A stretch of DNA of 56,591 bases, taken from contig NHJO01000026.1 of assembly GCA_002169695.1 (NCBI GenBank), forward strand, positions 1-56,591, given 5' to 3'. The position numbers were made by a program, and so were the translations under genes. The DNA comes from a bacterium TMED217 (GTDB taxonomy: Bacteria; Fidelibacterota; Marinisomatia; Marinisomatales; UBA1611). A model generated the notes under the pieces. The model was not told where the DNA came from. It was given only the letters and a program-made list of their open reading frames with translations, and did no database searches. Below, one piece after another: positions 45,302 through 54,981 of the stretch. The stretch's first letter is position 1. Every line of letters starts with the position of its first letter.

Positions 45302-46323
45302 AAGTGATTAAAAATAAAAATATGAATAAATTAGAAGATTTTTTTTTTAATTCAATAATTATTGAAGAAAAAAATGGAAAATTTTCTCAAAATATTAAAA
45401 AAAAGAAGAATAGTGAATTACCTGCTGGAGACTTATTAATCAAAGTGCAGTATTCTTCTTTGAACTATAAAGATGCATTATCTTTTTCTGGTAATAAAGG
45501 AGTAACCAAATATTACCCACATACTCCTGGAATTGATGCCATGGGTATTATAGAGTCTTCGAGAACTGAAAAATTTAAGCCTGGCGATAAGGTACTTGTT
45601 ACGGGTTTTGATCTGGGGATGAATACTCCTGGTGGTTTTGGTGAGTATATTAGTGTCTCAAAAGATTGGGCAACCTTTCTTCCAGATGATTTAAGACCAA
45701 GAGACTCCATGGTATTAGGTACTGCTGGAATTACCGCTGGCCTATGTATTAATTCGCTCCAGGATAAACACACTATTAAAGACCAAAAAGCAATAGTCAC
45801 TGGTGCAACTGGAGGGGTAGGTTGTATAGCTATAAAACTCCTTGCGAAACTTGGAGCTAATGTAACTGCGATAACCGGCAAAGAGGATTCGAAAGAATTT
45901 TTATACTCTATTGGTTCTAATGAGGTCATACTAAGAAATGAGTTCCTAGAATCAGTTAGAAAACCAATGGGGAAAGGACGCTGGGACATAGCAGTTGATG
46001 TAGTAGGTGGGGAAATATTATCCGGGTTAATTGCTAGTATGAGTTATGGAGGTACAATAACGTGTTGTGGACTAGTAGCTAGTCCAGAATTTGATACTAC
46101 TGTATTTCCATTTATACTTAGAGGGATTAGTCTAATTGGGATTGATTCAGGTGAGGCGCCAATTCATGAAAAAACTAAAATTTGGGAGAAGTTTGCTGTT
46201 GAATGGAAATTAGACAATTTAGATAGTTTGCACCGGGTTGTAGATATGGAAGATATGATGAATGAAATAAAAAAGATTTTAAATGGGAAACAAGTAGGTA
46301 GAATTGTTCTTAAGCATAATTAA
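45298..46323 (+). CDS. acuI: YhdH/AcuI-type NADPH-dependent acrylyl-CoA reductase
   Basis: This 341-residue zinc-free medium-chain reductase matches the AcuI/YhdH family, which reduces acryloyl-CoA to propionyl-CoA. Conserved segments are SSLNYKDALSFSG, TPGIDAMGII, GTAGITAGLCINSL, GATGGVGCIAIKLLAKLG (NADPH loop), YGGTITCCGLVASPEF and FPFILRGISLIGIDS. The 4-nt ATGA overlap with hflX supports ATG 45298; ATG 45322 is a possible alternative. It stands before a beta-oxidation cluster, so a role in short-chain or DMSP-derived acyl-CoA metabolism is likely but not proven. Confidence 0.85.
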   Translation: MKVIKNKNMNKLEDFFFNSIIIEEKNGKFSQNIKKKKNSELPAGDLLIKVQYSSLNYKDALSFSGNKGVTKYYPHTPGIDAMGIIESSRTEKFKPGDKVLVTGFDLGMNTPGGFGEYISVSKDWATFLPDDLRPRDSMVLGTAGITAGLCINSLQDKHTIKDQKAIVTGATGGVGCIAIKLLAKLGANVTAITGKEDSKEFLYSIGSNEVILRNEFLESVRKPMGKGRWDIAVDVVGGEILSGLIASMSYGGTITCCGLVASPEFDTTVFPFILRGISLIGIDSGEAPIHEKTKIWEKFAVEWKLDNLDSLHRVVDMEDMMNEIKKILNGKQVGRIVLKHN

Positions 46324-46355
46324 AATACCTCCTTTGTATACTAGGAAAAAATCAT

Positions 46356-47558
46356 ATGAATAATGATGCATATGTTTTTGATGCAATAAGGACTCCAAGA
46401 GGGAAAAAAGATGGTGCTCTAAATCAATTAACACCAACGGATATTTTAGCAAAATTATTAAAAGCTCTACAGCAAAAACATAATCTTGATACATCTCAGG
46501 TTGAAGATGTTGTTATAGGTTGTGTTACTCCAGTAGGTGAGCAGGGTGGTAATATAGCAAAAGCAGCGGTTCAATATGCTGGTTGGGATGAGAGTGTAAC
46601 TGGTATGCAGGTAAATAGATTTTGCGCCTCAGGATTAGAGGCTATTAATTTGGCTGCTATGAAAATAAAATCTGGTTGGGAGGACCTTATTGTCGCCGGT
46701 GGCATTGATTGTATGTCACGAGTGCCTATGGGTTCTGATGGAGGTTCAATCATGTTTGAACCAAAGGTCAATCTTAAAACTCAATTTGTACCACAAGGAA
46801 TTAGCGCAGATTTAATTGCGACTTTGGGTGACTATTATCGTGAAGATGTTGACTCCTTTGCTTTTGAATCTCAAAAAAGAGCTACTATTGCTTTAAATAA
46901 AGGATATTTTAAATCTATTATTCCTTTGATTGATCAAAATGGGCTAAAGATTCTTGATTATGATGAGCACATTAGGCCAAAAACAACCATGGAAGATTTA
47001 AGAGCTTTGAAACCTTCTTTTGAAACGATAGGAAATCTAGGTTTCGACCAGATAGCAATTGGGAAGTATACAGAAGTTGAGAGTATTAACCATGTCCATA
47101 CTGCAGGTAATTCATCTGGTATTGCAGATGGAGCTGCTACGGTTTTAATTGGTTCAAAGCAAAAAGGTAATGAATTGTGTATCGTACCTCGAGCAAAAAT
47201 TATATCAATAGCCACTGTATCTAAAGATTCAACAATTATGTTAACTGGACTTGGGCCTGCATCAAAAAAAGCATTAAAAAAAGTGGGTATGGATATCAAA
47301 GATATTGACATTATTGAAGCAAACGAAGCTTTTGCTTCTGTTATTCTACGTTTTATTGATGATATGGGATTAGATAGTACTGAAAAAGTAAACGTGAATG
47401 GTGGCGCAATTGCAATGGGTCATCCTATTGGAGCTACCGGTGCTATGCTACTTGGTACAGCCATTGATGAAATGGAGAGAAGAGATCTTAATACTGGACT
47501 AATTACTTTATGTGCTGCTGGCGGCATGGGTATTAGTACAATCATTGAACGAGTTTAA
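46356..47558 (+). CDS. fadA: Acetyl-CoA C-acyltransferase (thiolase)
   Basis: The 400-residue thiolase has catalytic C90 ([10 protein letters not shown]), H356 (GHPIGATGA) and C386 (TLCAAGGMG), plus the NEAFASV motif. It catalyses the last step of beta-oxidation. An AGGA at 46343-46346, nine nt before the ATG, is a fair ribosome site. It precedes the FadB-type gene by 20 nt, together making a fatty acid oxidation pair. The exact chain length is unclear. Confidence 0.93.
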   Translation: MNNDAYVFDAIRTPRGKKDGALNQLTPTDILAKLLKALQQKHNLDTSQVEDVVIGCVTPVGEQGGNIAKAAVQYAGWDESVTGMQVNRFCASGLEAINLAAMKIKSGWEDLIVAGGIDCMSRVPMGSDGGSIMFEPKVNLKTQFVPQGISADLIATLGDYYREDVDSFAFESQKRATIALNKGYFKSIIPLIDQNGLKILDYDEHIRPKTTMEDLRALKPSFETIGNLGFDQIAIGKYTEVESINHVHTAGNSSGIADGAATVLIGSKQKGNELCIVPRAKIISIATVSKDSTIMLTGLGPASKKALKKVGMDIKDIDIIEANEAFASVILRFIDDMGLDSTEKVNVNGGAIAMGHPIGATGAMLLGTAIDEMERRDLNTGLITLCAAGGMGISTIIERV

Positions 47559-47577
47559 ATGATTTATATGTTATAAG

Positions 47578-49710
47578 ATGGCTTTTAATTATAAAAAAGA
47601 TAATCAGAATATTGTCACGGTAACAATGGATATGGTGGGGCGAACTACAAATGTTATAAATGAAGAGTTCTTCCAGTTATGGTCAAACACAATAGAAAGA
47701 CTAGAGAGTGAAAAAGATTTATCAGGAGTGATTCTTACGTCTGCTAAGAAGACTTTTTTAGCAGGTGGAGACTTAGAAATGATTTTCAAATTAAAAGATC
47801 CAAAGTATACTTTTGAACTCATAGAAAAACTAAAGGCTAAACAAAGAAGATTAGAAATCTTGCAAAAACCTGTAGTCGCTGCAATAAATGGAACTGCACT
47901 TGGCGGAGGCCTTGAAATTGCACTTTGTTGTAACTATAGGATTGCACTTAATGATGCCTTTATAAAATTCGGGTTTCCAGAGGTTAATTTTGGTATTATG
48001 CCAGCTGCTGGTGGTATTGTAAGATCTATTAGATTACTTGGCCTGGACACTGCGCTACCTTTTTTAATGGAAGGAAAACAAATAACCCCTGAGATTGCTA
48101 AAAAAGTAGGTTTCGTTGATGAAATTGTAGATAATCAAGAAGAATTGATTATTAAAGCGAAAAAATATATTTTTGAAAACCCTGAGGCTTGTCAGCTTTG
48201 GGATAAAAAGGGATATAAAATTCCAGGTGGTAACCCCCAAAATCCTAAAATAGCTAAGATGCTTGCTATTGCGCCAGCAATATTAAAGAAAAAAACTCAG
48301 GGTAATTATCCTGCACCAGAGGCAATCCTCTCTGCAGCGGTTGAAGGTTCGTTTGTAGATTTTGAAGTAGCAAGTAGAATAGAGTCTAGATATTTTGTTG
48401 AATTAGTTGTTGGTAAAGTAGCAAAAAATATGATTAATACTTTTTGGTTTAACTTAAATAAAATTAATTCCGGCTCAAGTAGACCAAAAGATATCCCCTA
48501 TTTAAAAACAAAGAAACTAGGTGTATTAGGTTCTGGGCTTATGGGCCATGGCATTACCTATGTTGCTGCTTTAAATGGAATCGAAGTTATAATGATTGAC
48601 TCAATCATAGATAATGCTCAGCTAGGTTTAGATAAGATTGAAGCAATATTAAATAATGGAATCAAAATAGGTCTTATATCAGAAAAGAAAAAGAATGAAG
48701 TTTTAGAGCGTATTACTGTTACGGACAAATACAATAAACTAGAGGGATGTGATTTAATCATAGAGGCCGTTTATGAGGATAGAGATTTAAAAGGAAAGGT
48801 AACCACTTTGGCTGAAGAAATAATGAAATCTAATGGTGTATTTGCATCAAATACATCAACAATACCAATTAGTAGACTAGCAGAAAAATCTATAAGGCCT
48901 GAGAAATTTATTGGAATTCATTTTTTTTCTCCTGTTCATAAGATGAAATTGGTTGAAATAATCAAAGGAGAAAAAACAAGTACAAAGACTTTAGCTAAAG
49001 CATTTGATTTTGTTAAAAAAATAAAAAAATTACCGATTGTAGTTAATGATAGCCGGGGATTTTATACTTCAAGAGTCTTTGAGAGATATACTTCTGAAGG
49101 GATGGCATTGTTAGCAGAAGGTAATTCTGCTGAGTCAATAGAGTCTGCAGGTAAAAAAGCTGGACATCCAGTTGGACCATTAGCTGTAGTTGATGAAATT
49201 AATATTGGACTTGCAGCACATATTAGAGACAAAAACAGGGAAGAACTTTCTGGGAAGGAAAAACAATTATCAAAGGGTAACTGGGATATTGTTATAGATT
49301 TTATGATAAAGGATGTGAAGAGACTTGGGAGATCTAATGGTGGTGGTTTTTATGAATATCCGGAAGGTGGCAAAAAATATTTGTGGCCTGAATTAAAAAC
49401 ATATTTTCCACTTTCAAAAGAACCATTATCGCAAGATGAAATGATTGATCGACTTTGTTTTATTCAATGTATTGAGACCATTCGGTGCTTTGAAGAGGGT
49501 GTTTTGAATTCTGTAGCTGATGCTAATATTGGAAGCATTTTTGGCTGGGGTTTTGCACCATTTAAGGGAGGTACTCTACAATTTGTCAATGATTATGGTC
49601 TAAAAGAATTTGTTCAAAGAGCTAAAGAACTAAAAGAGAATTATGGTAATCGTTTTTCACCTCCAAAATTGCTTTTAGATATGGCAGTTAAAGAAAAAAT
49701 ATTTAATTAA
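47578..49710 (+). CDS. fadB: Bifunctional enoyl-CoA hydratase / 3-hydroxyacyl-CoA dehydrogenase (FadB/FadJ-type)
   Basis: The 710-residue fusion has an N-terminal crotonase domain with both catalytic Glu (E113 in GGGLE, E135 in FPEVN). An NAD-binding dehydrogenase domain follows (GVLGSGLMG, about 316-324) with catalytic H448 in FIGIHFFSP, then two C-terminal helical domains (about 490-590, 620-705). It carries out steps two and three of beta-oxidation. It follows the thiolase gene. FadB or FadJ orthology cannot be decided. Confidence 0.94.
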   Translation: MAFNYKKDNQNIVTVTMDMVGRTTNVINEEFFQLWSNTIERLESEKDLSGVILTSAKKTFLAGGDLEMIFKLKDPKYTFELIEKLKAKQRRLEILQKPVVAAINGTALGGGLEIALCCNYRIALNDAFIKFGFPEVNFGIMPAAGGIVRSIRLLGLDTALPFLMEGKQITPEIAKKVGFVDEIVDNQEELIIKAKKYIFENPEACQLWDKKGYKIPGGNPQNPKIAKMLAIAPAILKKKTQGNYPAPEAILSAAVEGSFVDFEVASRIESRYFVELVVGKVAKNMINTFWFNLNKINSGSSRPKDIPYLKTKKLGVLGSGLMGHGITYVAALNGIEVIMIDSIIDNAQLGLDKIEAILNNGIKIGLISEKKKNEVLERITVTDKYNKLEGCDLIIEAVYEDRDLKGKVTTLAEEIMKSNGVFASNTSTIPISRLAEKSIRPEKFIGIHFFSPVHKMKLVEIIKGEKTSTKTLAKAFDFVKKIKKLPIVVNDSRGFYTSRVFERYTSEGMALLAEGNSAESIESAGKKAGHPVGPLAVVDEINIGLAAHIRDKNREELSGKEKQLSKGNWDIVIDFMIKDVKRLGRSNGGGFYEYPEGGKKYLWPELKTYFPLSKEPLSQDEMIDRLCFIQCIETIRCFEEGVLNSVADANIGSIFGWGFAPFKGGTLQFVNDYGLKEFVQRAKELKENYGNRFSPPKLLLDMAVKEKIFN

Positions 49711-49748
49711 ATGAGTTTATTAATTAATAATAATTTTTGATTTTGGTT

Positions 49749-50186
49749 ATGTTAAATCGTAATCTGATAGGGAAAGTATATAAACCGTTAACCTTTAAAA
49801 TAACAGGGCAGAGGCTCAAAATTTTCGCGAAGGCTACTGGACAAACAGACCCTATATATTTTGATCATGAAGCTGCTATTATGCAAGGGCATAAAGGTAT
49901 TATGTGCCCACCGACATTTTTAATTGTTGTTGGAATGGAACAGAAAAAACCATTTCAATTCTTAGAAGATTTAGAAATTAAAATTGAACGAATTTTACAT
50001 GCTGGGCAAGAATTTAATTATGAAGAAATAGTTTATGAAGGAGATAAGTTAGTAATGGAGACAAAGATTATCGATATGTATGATAAAAAAGAAGGGGCAT
50101 TACAATTTTGTGTGCTTCAAACAAAATTCAAAAACCAAAATAGTATACATGTTGCAACATTAGAGAATACCATAGTCGTAAGATGA
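49749..50186 (+). CDS. MaoC-like hotdog protein, degenerate active site
   Basis: The 145-residue protein has a hotdog fold of the MaoC_dehydrat_N/FAS1-hydratase type with the segment FAKATGQTDPIYFDHEAA, then CPPTFLIV. At the hydratase Asp and His positions it has Q32 and Y37 in place of the D and H seen in the next gene's product. This is the pattern of a non-catalytic partner subunit, as in mycobacterial HadA/HadC. The frame opens at TTG 49737, but the ATG at 49749 fits better. It is 7 nt before the partner gene. Confidence 0.78.
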   Translation: MLNRNLIGKVYKPLTFKITGQRLKIFAKATGQTDPIYFDHEAAIMQGHKGIMCPPTFLIVVGMEQKKPFQFLEDLEIKIERILHAGQEFNYEEIVYEGDKLVMETKIIDMYDKKEGALQFCVLQTKFKNQNSIHVATLENTIVVR

Positions 50187-50193
50187 GTAAATT

Positions 50194-50607
50194 GTGAATT
50201 TTAATTTAGATAATATTTCTGTTGGGGATAAAATTCCTGAGTTATTAATCGAACCAATAACAAGGTCTGCATTAAAAGCATATGCTCATGCTTCTGGCGA
50301 TTTTAATCCTATACATATTGATTCTAATTATGCAAAAAAAGTTGGAATGAAAGATGTTTTTGCGCATGGAATGCTTATTCTGGCATATCTAGGAAGAGCT
50401 TTAACGAATATTATTCCACAATCAAATTTGAAAAATTTAAATACTAATTTTTGCTCAATAACGAATATTGGTGATGTCTTAACTTGCAGTGGGAGCGTAA
50501 GCGAGGTTCATAATTATAATTCTAAATTAATGATAGTTTTTGATATAATGGCAGCAGATGAAACAGGAGATATTAAGATTATTGGAACTGCAACTATTGA
50601 AAAATAG
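50194..50607 (+). CDS. MaoC-family (R)-enoyl-CoA hydratase
   Basis: The 137-residue MaoC hotdog protein has the catalytic dyad D36 and H41 in ASGDFNPIHIDSNYAKKVG, followed by FAHGMLILAYLGRAL. The gene starts at a GTG (50194). With the preceding gene it likely forms a heterodimeric hydratase, analogous to the HadAB/HadBC arrangement. It would hydrate an enoyl-CoA or enoyl-ACP. Confidence 0.85.
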   Translation: MNFNLDNISVGDKIPELLIEPITRSALKAYAHASGDFNPIHIDSNYAKKVGMKDVFAHGMLILAYLGRALTNIIPQSNLKNLNTNFCSITNIGDVLTCSGSVSEVHNYNSKLMIVFDIMAADETGDIKIIGTATIEK

Positions 50608-50666
50608 TTTTGCTAATATTATAATTATAAATATGTTCTATTATCTAAAAAATAAGGTAATCATTA

Positions 50667-52460
50667 ATGGATAAAAAAGTTAGAATAGGTTGTGCTTCTG
50701 CATTTTGGGGTGATACGGATACTGCAGCGCCTCAATTGGTGAATTACGGGGAAATAGATTATTTAGTTTTTGATTATTTAGCAGAAGTAACTATGTCTAT
50801 TTTAGCATCTGCAAAACAAAGAAATGAAAATCTTGGTTATGCTATTGATTTTATCAAACATATCGGACCGTTGCTTAGTGCCATTAAAGACAAAAATATT
50901 AAAGTAATAAGCAATGCAGGAGGGGTGAATCTAAATGCCTGTAGAGAAGCATTGTTAGAAGAAGCAAAAGAACAGGATTTAAATTTTCAAATTGCGATTG
51001 TTGAAGGAGACAACATCCTTCATAAGGAAGGAGATCTACGATCTATTCCTGTTAAGGAGATTGAGACAAATGATTTTCTACCCGAGAATGTATTGAGCGT
51101 AAATGCTTATTTAGGCGCGCCTAGTATTAAAAAGGCCCTTGAGCTTGGAGCAGACATCATTATTACTGGGAGATGTGTTGACACTGCTGTGGTACTAGGT
51201 CCTCTTATGTATGAATTTGATTGGAAAATTACAGATTATGATTTATTAGCTAGTGGTAGTTTGGCTGGTCATATTATTGAGTGTGGTGCCCAGTGCACTG
51301 GGGGAAACTTTACAGATTGGGAACTAATAAATAATTTTGAGAATATGGGATTTCCAATTGTTGAGGTATTATCAAATGGAGATTTTTTAGTTGTTAAACC
51401 TAATGCTACAGGAGGATTAATTAATAGTGGTACTGTCTCTGAACAGTTTTTGTATGAGATTGGTGATCCAGGAGCTTATTTGTTACCCGATGTAGTTTGC
51501 GATTTTACTCAGGTAACAATTGAAGACAGAGGTGAAGATTGTGTATTCATTAGTGGTGCAAGAGGGCTTCCACCTACGAATACGTATAAGGTTTCAGCCA
51601 CCTATACTGACGGCTATAAAATTGTTGCTACTATTGTCATCGGTGGTGCAAAAGCAGTTAAAAAAGCTAATGTAATTGGAGAGGCAATTTTAGAAAAAAC
51701 ACGTTTAATTTTTAATGAAAAAGGTTTATCAGATTATACTGAAACAAATATTGGTGTTTTAGGGTCTGAAGCCATTTATGGTAGCGATTCAGAGGATTAT
51801 ATAAATACTAGAGAAGTAGTGCTTAGACTAGTAGCAACTCATCAAAATAAATCTGCATTAATTGTTTTATCAAGAGAAATAGCCCAGGCAGCGACAGGAA
51901 TGGCCCCCGGTGTGATGAATTATTTGGGAGGTCGCCCTTCTATATCTTCTTCAGTAAAATTATTTTCTTTTTTATTATCAAAAGACTATTTTGATGTTAG
52001 TGTAAACATTGATAAAAATAAAGTCCCAGTATCTATTATTAATAATCTTCAAACTCAAATATACAAAGGCGCAGATCATGCTGTGCTTGGAAAAAATTTA
52101 AATGAAAGATTAGATAAAGAGACAAAACTAATAAATCTAGCATATGTTAGAAGTGGGGATAAAGGTGATCATGCGAATATTGGTGTTATAGCAAGAAAAC
52201 CTGATTTTTTGCGATATATAAAACATAGTCTAACAATAGAACGCTTACAGAATCATTTTTCACATGTGTTAAATGGTTCTATTCATTGTTGGGAAGTACC
52301 AGGTATAAATGGTCTTAATTTTTTACTTGAAAATAGTTTAGGTGGTGGTGGTATGGCTAGTTTAAATATTGATCCACAGGGGAAGGCATATGCACAGCAG
52401 ATTATAGATTTTAAAATTGCAGTGCCAGAGTTTATTTATAATGAAGTACACAAGAAATAA
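50667..52460 (+). CDS. atuA: AtuA-family protein (DUF1446, acyclic terpene utilization)
   Basis: The 597-residue protein begins RIGCASAFWGDTDTAAPQLV and continues with the NAGGVNLNACREALL, GRCVDTAVVLGPLMYEF and PNATGGLINSGTVSEQ segments characteristic of DUF1446/AtuA proteins. A C-terminal domain with LAYVRSGDKGDHANIGV is the AtuA-like ferredoxin-fold module. AtuA belongs to the citronellol/geraniol degradation operon in Pseudomonas; its activity is unresolved. AAGG at 50654-50657 precedes the ATG by 9 nt. The carboxylase, hydratase and dehydrogenase genes follow. Confidence 0.85.
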   Translation: MDKKVRIGCASAFWGDTDTAAPQLVNYGEIDYLVFDYLAEVTMSILASAKQRNENLGYAIDFIKHIGPLLSAIKDKNIKVISNAGGVNLNACREALLEEAKEQDLNFQIAIVEGDNILHKEGDLRSIPVKEIETNDFLPENVLSVNAYLGAPSIKKALELGADIIITGRCVDTAVVLGPLMYEFDWKITDYDLLASGSLAGHIIECGAQCTGGNFTDWELINNFENMGFPIVEVLSNGDFLVVKPNATGGLINSGTVSEQFLYEIGDPGAYLLPDVVCDFTQVTIEDRGEDCVFISGARGLPPTNTYKVSATYTDGYKIVATIVIGGAKAVKKANVIGEAILEKTRLIFNEKGLSDYTETNIGVLGSEAIYGSDSEDYINTREVVLRLVATHQNKSALIVLSREIAQAATGMAPGVMNYLGGRPSISSSVKLFSFLLSKDYFDVSVNIDKNKVPVSIINNLQTQIYKGADHAVLGKNLNERLDKETKLINLAYVRSGDKGDHANIGVIARKPDFLRYIKHSLTIERLQNHFSHVLNGSIHCWEVPGINGLNFLLENSLGGGGMASLNIDPQGKAYAQQIIDFKIAVPEFIYNEVHKK

Positions 52461-52490
52461 AGTTTAATTAAATATGATAAGGCAGATATA

Positions 52491-54113
52491 ATGGCATCCT
52501 ATAAAACAAAAATAAATATTGAAAATGATAATTTCGAAAAAAATAAAAGTGAAATGATTTCACTTGTAGAGAAATTGGATGAGATAAAAGGCCGCGCAGA
52601 AAAAATATCAGAACGTAGGAGACCTAGATTTATTGAAAGAGGTCAGTTAACCCCGAGAGAAAGACTTTCTTCTTTAATTGATTCCGATATGCCTTTTATC
52701 GAATTATATAATATGATCAGCTATCTAGTTGATGATGACAATCGTGGTACAAGTATTCCCGGGGGAAGTATTATAGCTGGGATTGGGTTTGTTTCTGGCG
52801 TACGTTGTTTAATATTCGTTGATGACAGCGGGATAAATGCTGGCGCTTTGACCGCAAAATCTATAGATAAGGCACTAGGATGTTTAGATATATCTATGAA
52901 ACAAAAACTTCCTTTTATACATCTTGTTGAAAGTGCAGGAATAAACTTAATGAATTATACGGTTGAATTTTGGGCAAGAACAGGTGGGATGTTTAATGGA
53001 CTAGCAAAATTAAGTGCTGCAGGTATTCCAACAATCGCAGTTCTACATGGTCTTTCAACTGCTGGTGGTGCTTATCAACCTGGAATGAGTGATTATGTAG
53101 TAGGAGTAAAAAAGAATGGAATGGCAGCGCTTGCAGGACCGGCATTATTGAAAGCAGCTACGGGACAAATAGCTGATAATGAAGAGCTCGGTGGTAGTGA
53201 GATGCATGCTCGCGTTACAGGATTGGTGGAGTATCTAGCAGATGATGATAGTGAAGCTATTAACATAACTAGGGATATTATTGAAAAACTTGATTGGAAT
53301 TCAAAGTGTAAAAAAAGGGAAGAGGTATCATATAGTAACCCGATAAATGATACAAATGAGATTGCTGGAGTTGTCCCTGTAGATTATAGGACCCCTTATG
53401 AGGTCAGAGAAGTTATTTCTCGGATTGTAGATGCTTCAGATTTTATTGATTTTAAACCAATGTATGGAATCTCTACGGTATGTGTTCAAACAAAAATTTA
53501 TGGTCACTCTTGTGGAATTATTGGTAACAATGGTCCAATTGATCCAAATGGTGCGACAAAGGCTGCTCAATTTATTCAGCTTTGTGGTCAATCCAAAATT
53601 CCACTGATATTTTTTAGTAATACAACTGGATTTATGGTAGGGAAACAATCTGAACAGTTAGGAATGATAAAACATGGTGCTAAAATGATTCAAGCAGTCT
53701 CAAACGTAGATGTTCCTAAGATCACTTTCTATATTGGTGCAAGCTTTGGTGCTGGAAATTATGCGATGTGCGGTTATGCCTATGAGCCAGATTTCCTTTT
53801 TTCTTGGCCAAATGCTGTAACAGGTGTGATGGGGGGTGAACAAGCCGCCAAAACAATGGAGCAGGTTATGATTGCCTCTGCAAAAAGGAAAGGTCTCAAA
53901 TCAGATGAAAATAAAATGAACAAACAGGTTGAAGAGATTACTGATTATTATAATTCTCAGTCAGATGCTTTTTGTACTTCTGGAAGAGGACTTGATAATG
54001 GCATTATTGACCCCAGAGAAACTAGGAAAATTTTAGGGTTTTTATTAGAAACTTGCTGGGAGAGTAATCATCGTAAATTGTCACCTAATACTTTTGGCAT
54101 CGCTAGACTCTAG
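52491..54113 (+). CDS. Acyl-CoA carboxylase carboxyltransferase (beta) subunit
   Basis: The 540-residue protein has the two crotonase-like halves of biotin-dependent acyl-CoA carboxylases: the RGQLTPRERLSSLID start, the GGAYQPGMSDYVVGV oxyanion-hole region and, in the C-half, FSNTTGFMVG and GASFGAGNYAMCGY. It resembles methylcrotonyl-CoA or geranyl-CoA carboxylase beta (AtuC). Context with an AtuA-like protein favours a branched or isoprenoid substrate. The biotin carboxylase/BCCP subunit is not in the window. Confidence 0.88.
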   Translation: MASYKTKINIENDNFEKNKSEMISLVEKLDEIKGRAEKISERRRPRFIERGQLTPRERLSSLIDSDMPFIELYNMISYLVDDDNRGTSIPGGSIIAGIGFVSGVRCLIFVDDSGINAGALTAKSIDKALGCLDISMKQKLPFIHLVESAGINLMNYTVEFWARTGGMFNGLAKLSAAGIPTIAVLHGLSTAGGAYQPGMSDYVVGVKKNGMAALAGPALLKAATGQIADNEELGGSEMHARVTGLVEYLADDDSEAINITRDIIEKLDWNSKCKKREEVSYSNPINDTNEIAGVVPVDYRTPYEVREVISRIVDASDFIDFKPMYGISTVCVQTKIYGHSCGIIGNNGPIDPNGATKAAQFIQLCGQSKIPLIFFSNTTGFMVGKQSEQLGMIKHGAKMIQAVSNVDVPKITFYIGASFGAGNYAMCGYAYEPDFLFSWPNAVTGVMGGEQAAKTMEQVMIASAKRKGLKSDENKMNKQVEEITDYYNSQSDAFCTSGRGLDNGIIDPRETRKILGFLLETCWESNHRKLSPNTFGIARL

Positions 54114-54154
54114 TGACGAATATCATAGTAAGTATCTGATTTATTGAAAAGCAA

Positions 54155-54979
54155 ATGAAAAAATTCTCAAATACAGAAAATCTAATTCTTGAATACCATG
54201 ATGGTTGGTTAGATATTTGGCTAAATAGAATCGAAATTAGAAATGCTTTAACTGAGAGCTTGATAAAGGATCTTCTTAATGTTTTTAATTCTGTTCATAA
54301 TGATAGAGAAGTCCGAGGTATAACCATACGTGGGAAAGAGAACGTATTTTGTGCTGGTGCTGATTTAAAAGCAATGAAAAGAATATCAGAGTCAGGATCT
54401 TCTGCAAAGAAAATAGCACTAGAGATGAGCATGGTATTTGGTAATTTATTTCGTGTTATCAATCAGGCGCCACAGATTATTGTTTCGGTCACAGAGGGTT
54501 TCGCTCTGGCAGGCGGATTTGGCCTTGCTAGTTCATCAGATTTTATTGTTACTATGCCAGATACAAGATTTGCTTTAACTGAAACAAGAATAGGACTTAC
54601 GCCTTCGCAAATATCTCCATATGTGATTAATCGTTTAGGATATAAAAATGCCAGAAAAATGATGTTACTTGGTGCGAATATTAATGGAATGAAAGCTAAA
54701 GAAATAGGATTAGCAGATTATCTGGCTAATGATACTGATAATTTGAAAGAAATTTTAGATGGTATAAAGAATCAGGTTTTTAATTGTTCTCCGAATGCAA
54801 TTGCAATTACTAAAAAAGTTTTTAACATAAATAATTATTTTGACAAAGAAAAAGCTGCGGATTTATTTAGTGATTGTATCGTCAGTGATGATGGAAGGGA
54901 GGGTTTTAATTCTTTTTTTGAAAAAAGAAAACCTAAATGGATCCCTGATAAAAAAAAGAAAAATAATAGTGAGGAATAA
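54155..54979 (+). CDS. Enoyl-CoA hydratase family protein (AtuE-like)
   Basis: The 274-residue crotonase has FCAGADLKAM for the oxyanion hole and AGGFGLASSSD, in which the usual first catalytic Glu is Gly (G123). The second acid is E143 in LTETRIGLTPSQISPYV. This single-Glu pattern with an SQISP motif resembles isohexenylglutaconyl-CoA hydratases (AtuE) and related proteins. It lies between the carboxylase and acyl-CoA dehydrogenase genes, 41 and 2 nt away. Product could hydrate the glutaconyl-type intermediate made by the carboxylase. Confidence 0.82.
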   Translation: MKKFSNTENLILEYHDGWLDIWLNRIEIRNALTESLIKDLLNVFNSVHNDREVRGITIRGKENVFCAGADLKAMKRISESGSSAKKIALEMSMVFGNLFRVINQAPQIIVSVTEGFALAGGFGLASSSDFIVTMPDTRFALTETRIGLTPSQISPYVINRLGYKNARKMMLLGANINGMKAKEIGLADYLANDTDNLKEILDGIKNQVFNCSPNAIAITKKVFNINNYFDKEKAADLFSDCIVSDDGREGFNSFFEKRKPKWIPDKKKKNNSEE

Positions 54980-54981
54980 AA

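Noticed and set aside
45513-45989. A 158-codon open frame on the minus strand inside acuI
   Set aside because: It lies fully within a well-supported + strand gene, has no family motif, and reads as a shadow of the conserved reductase sequence.
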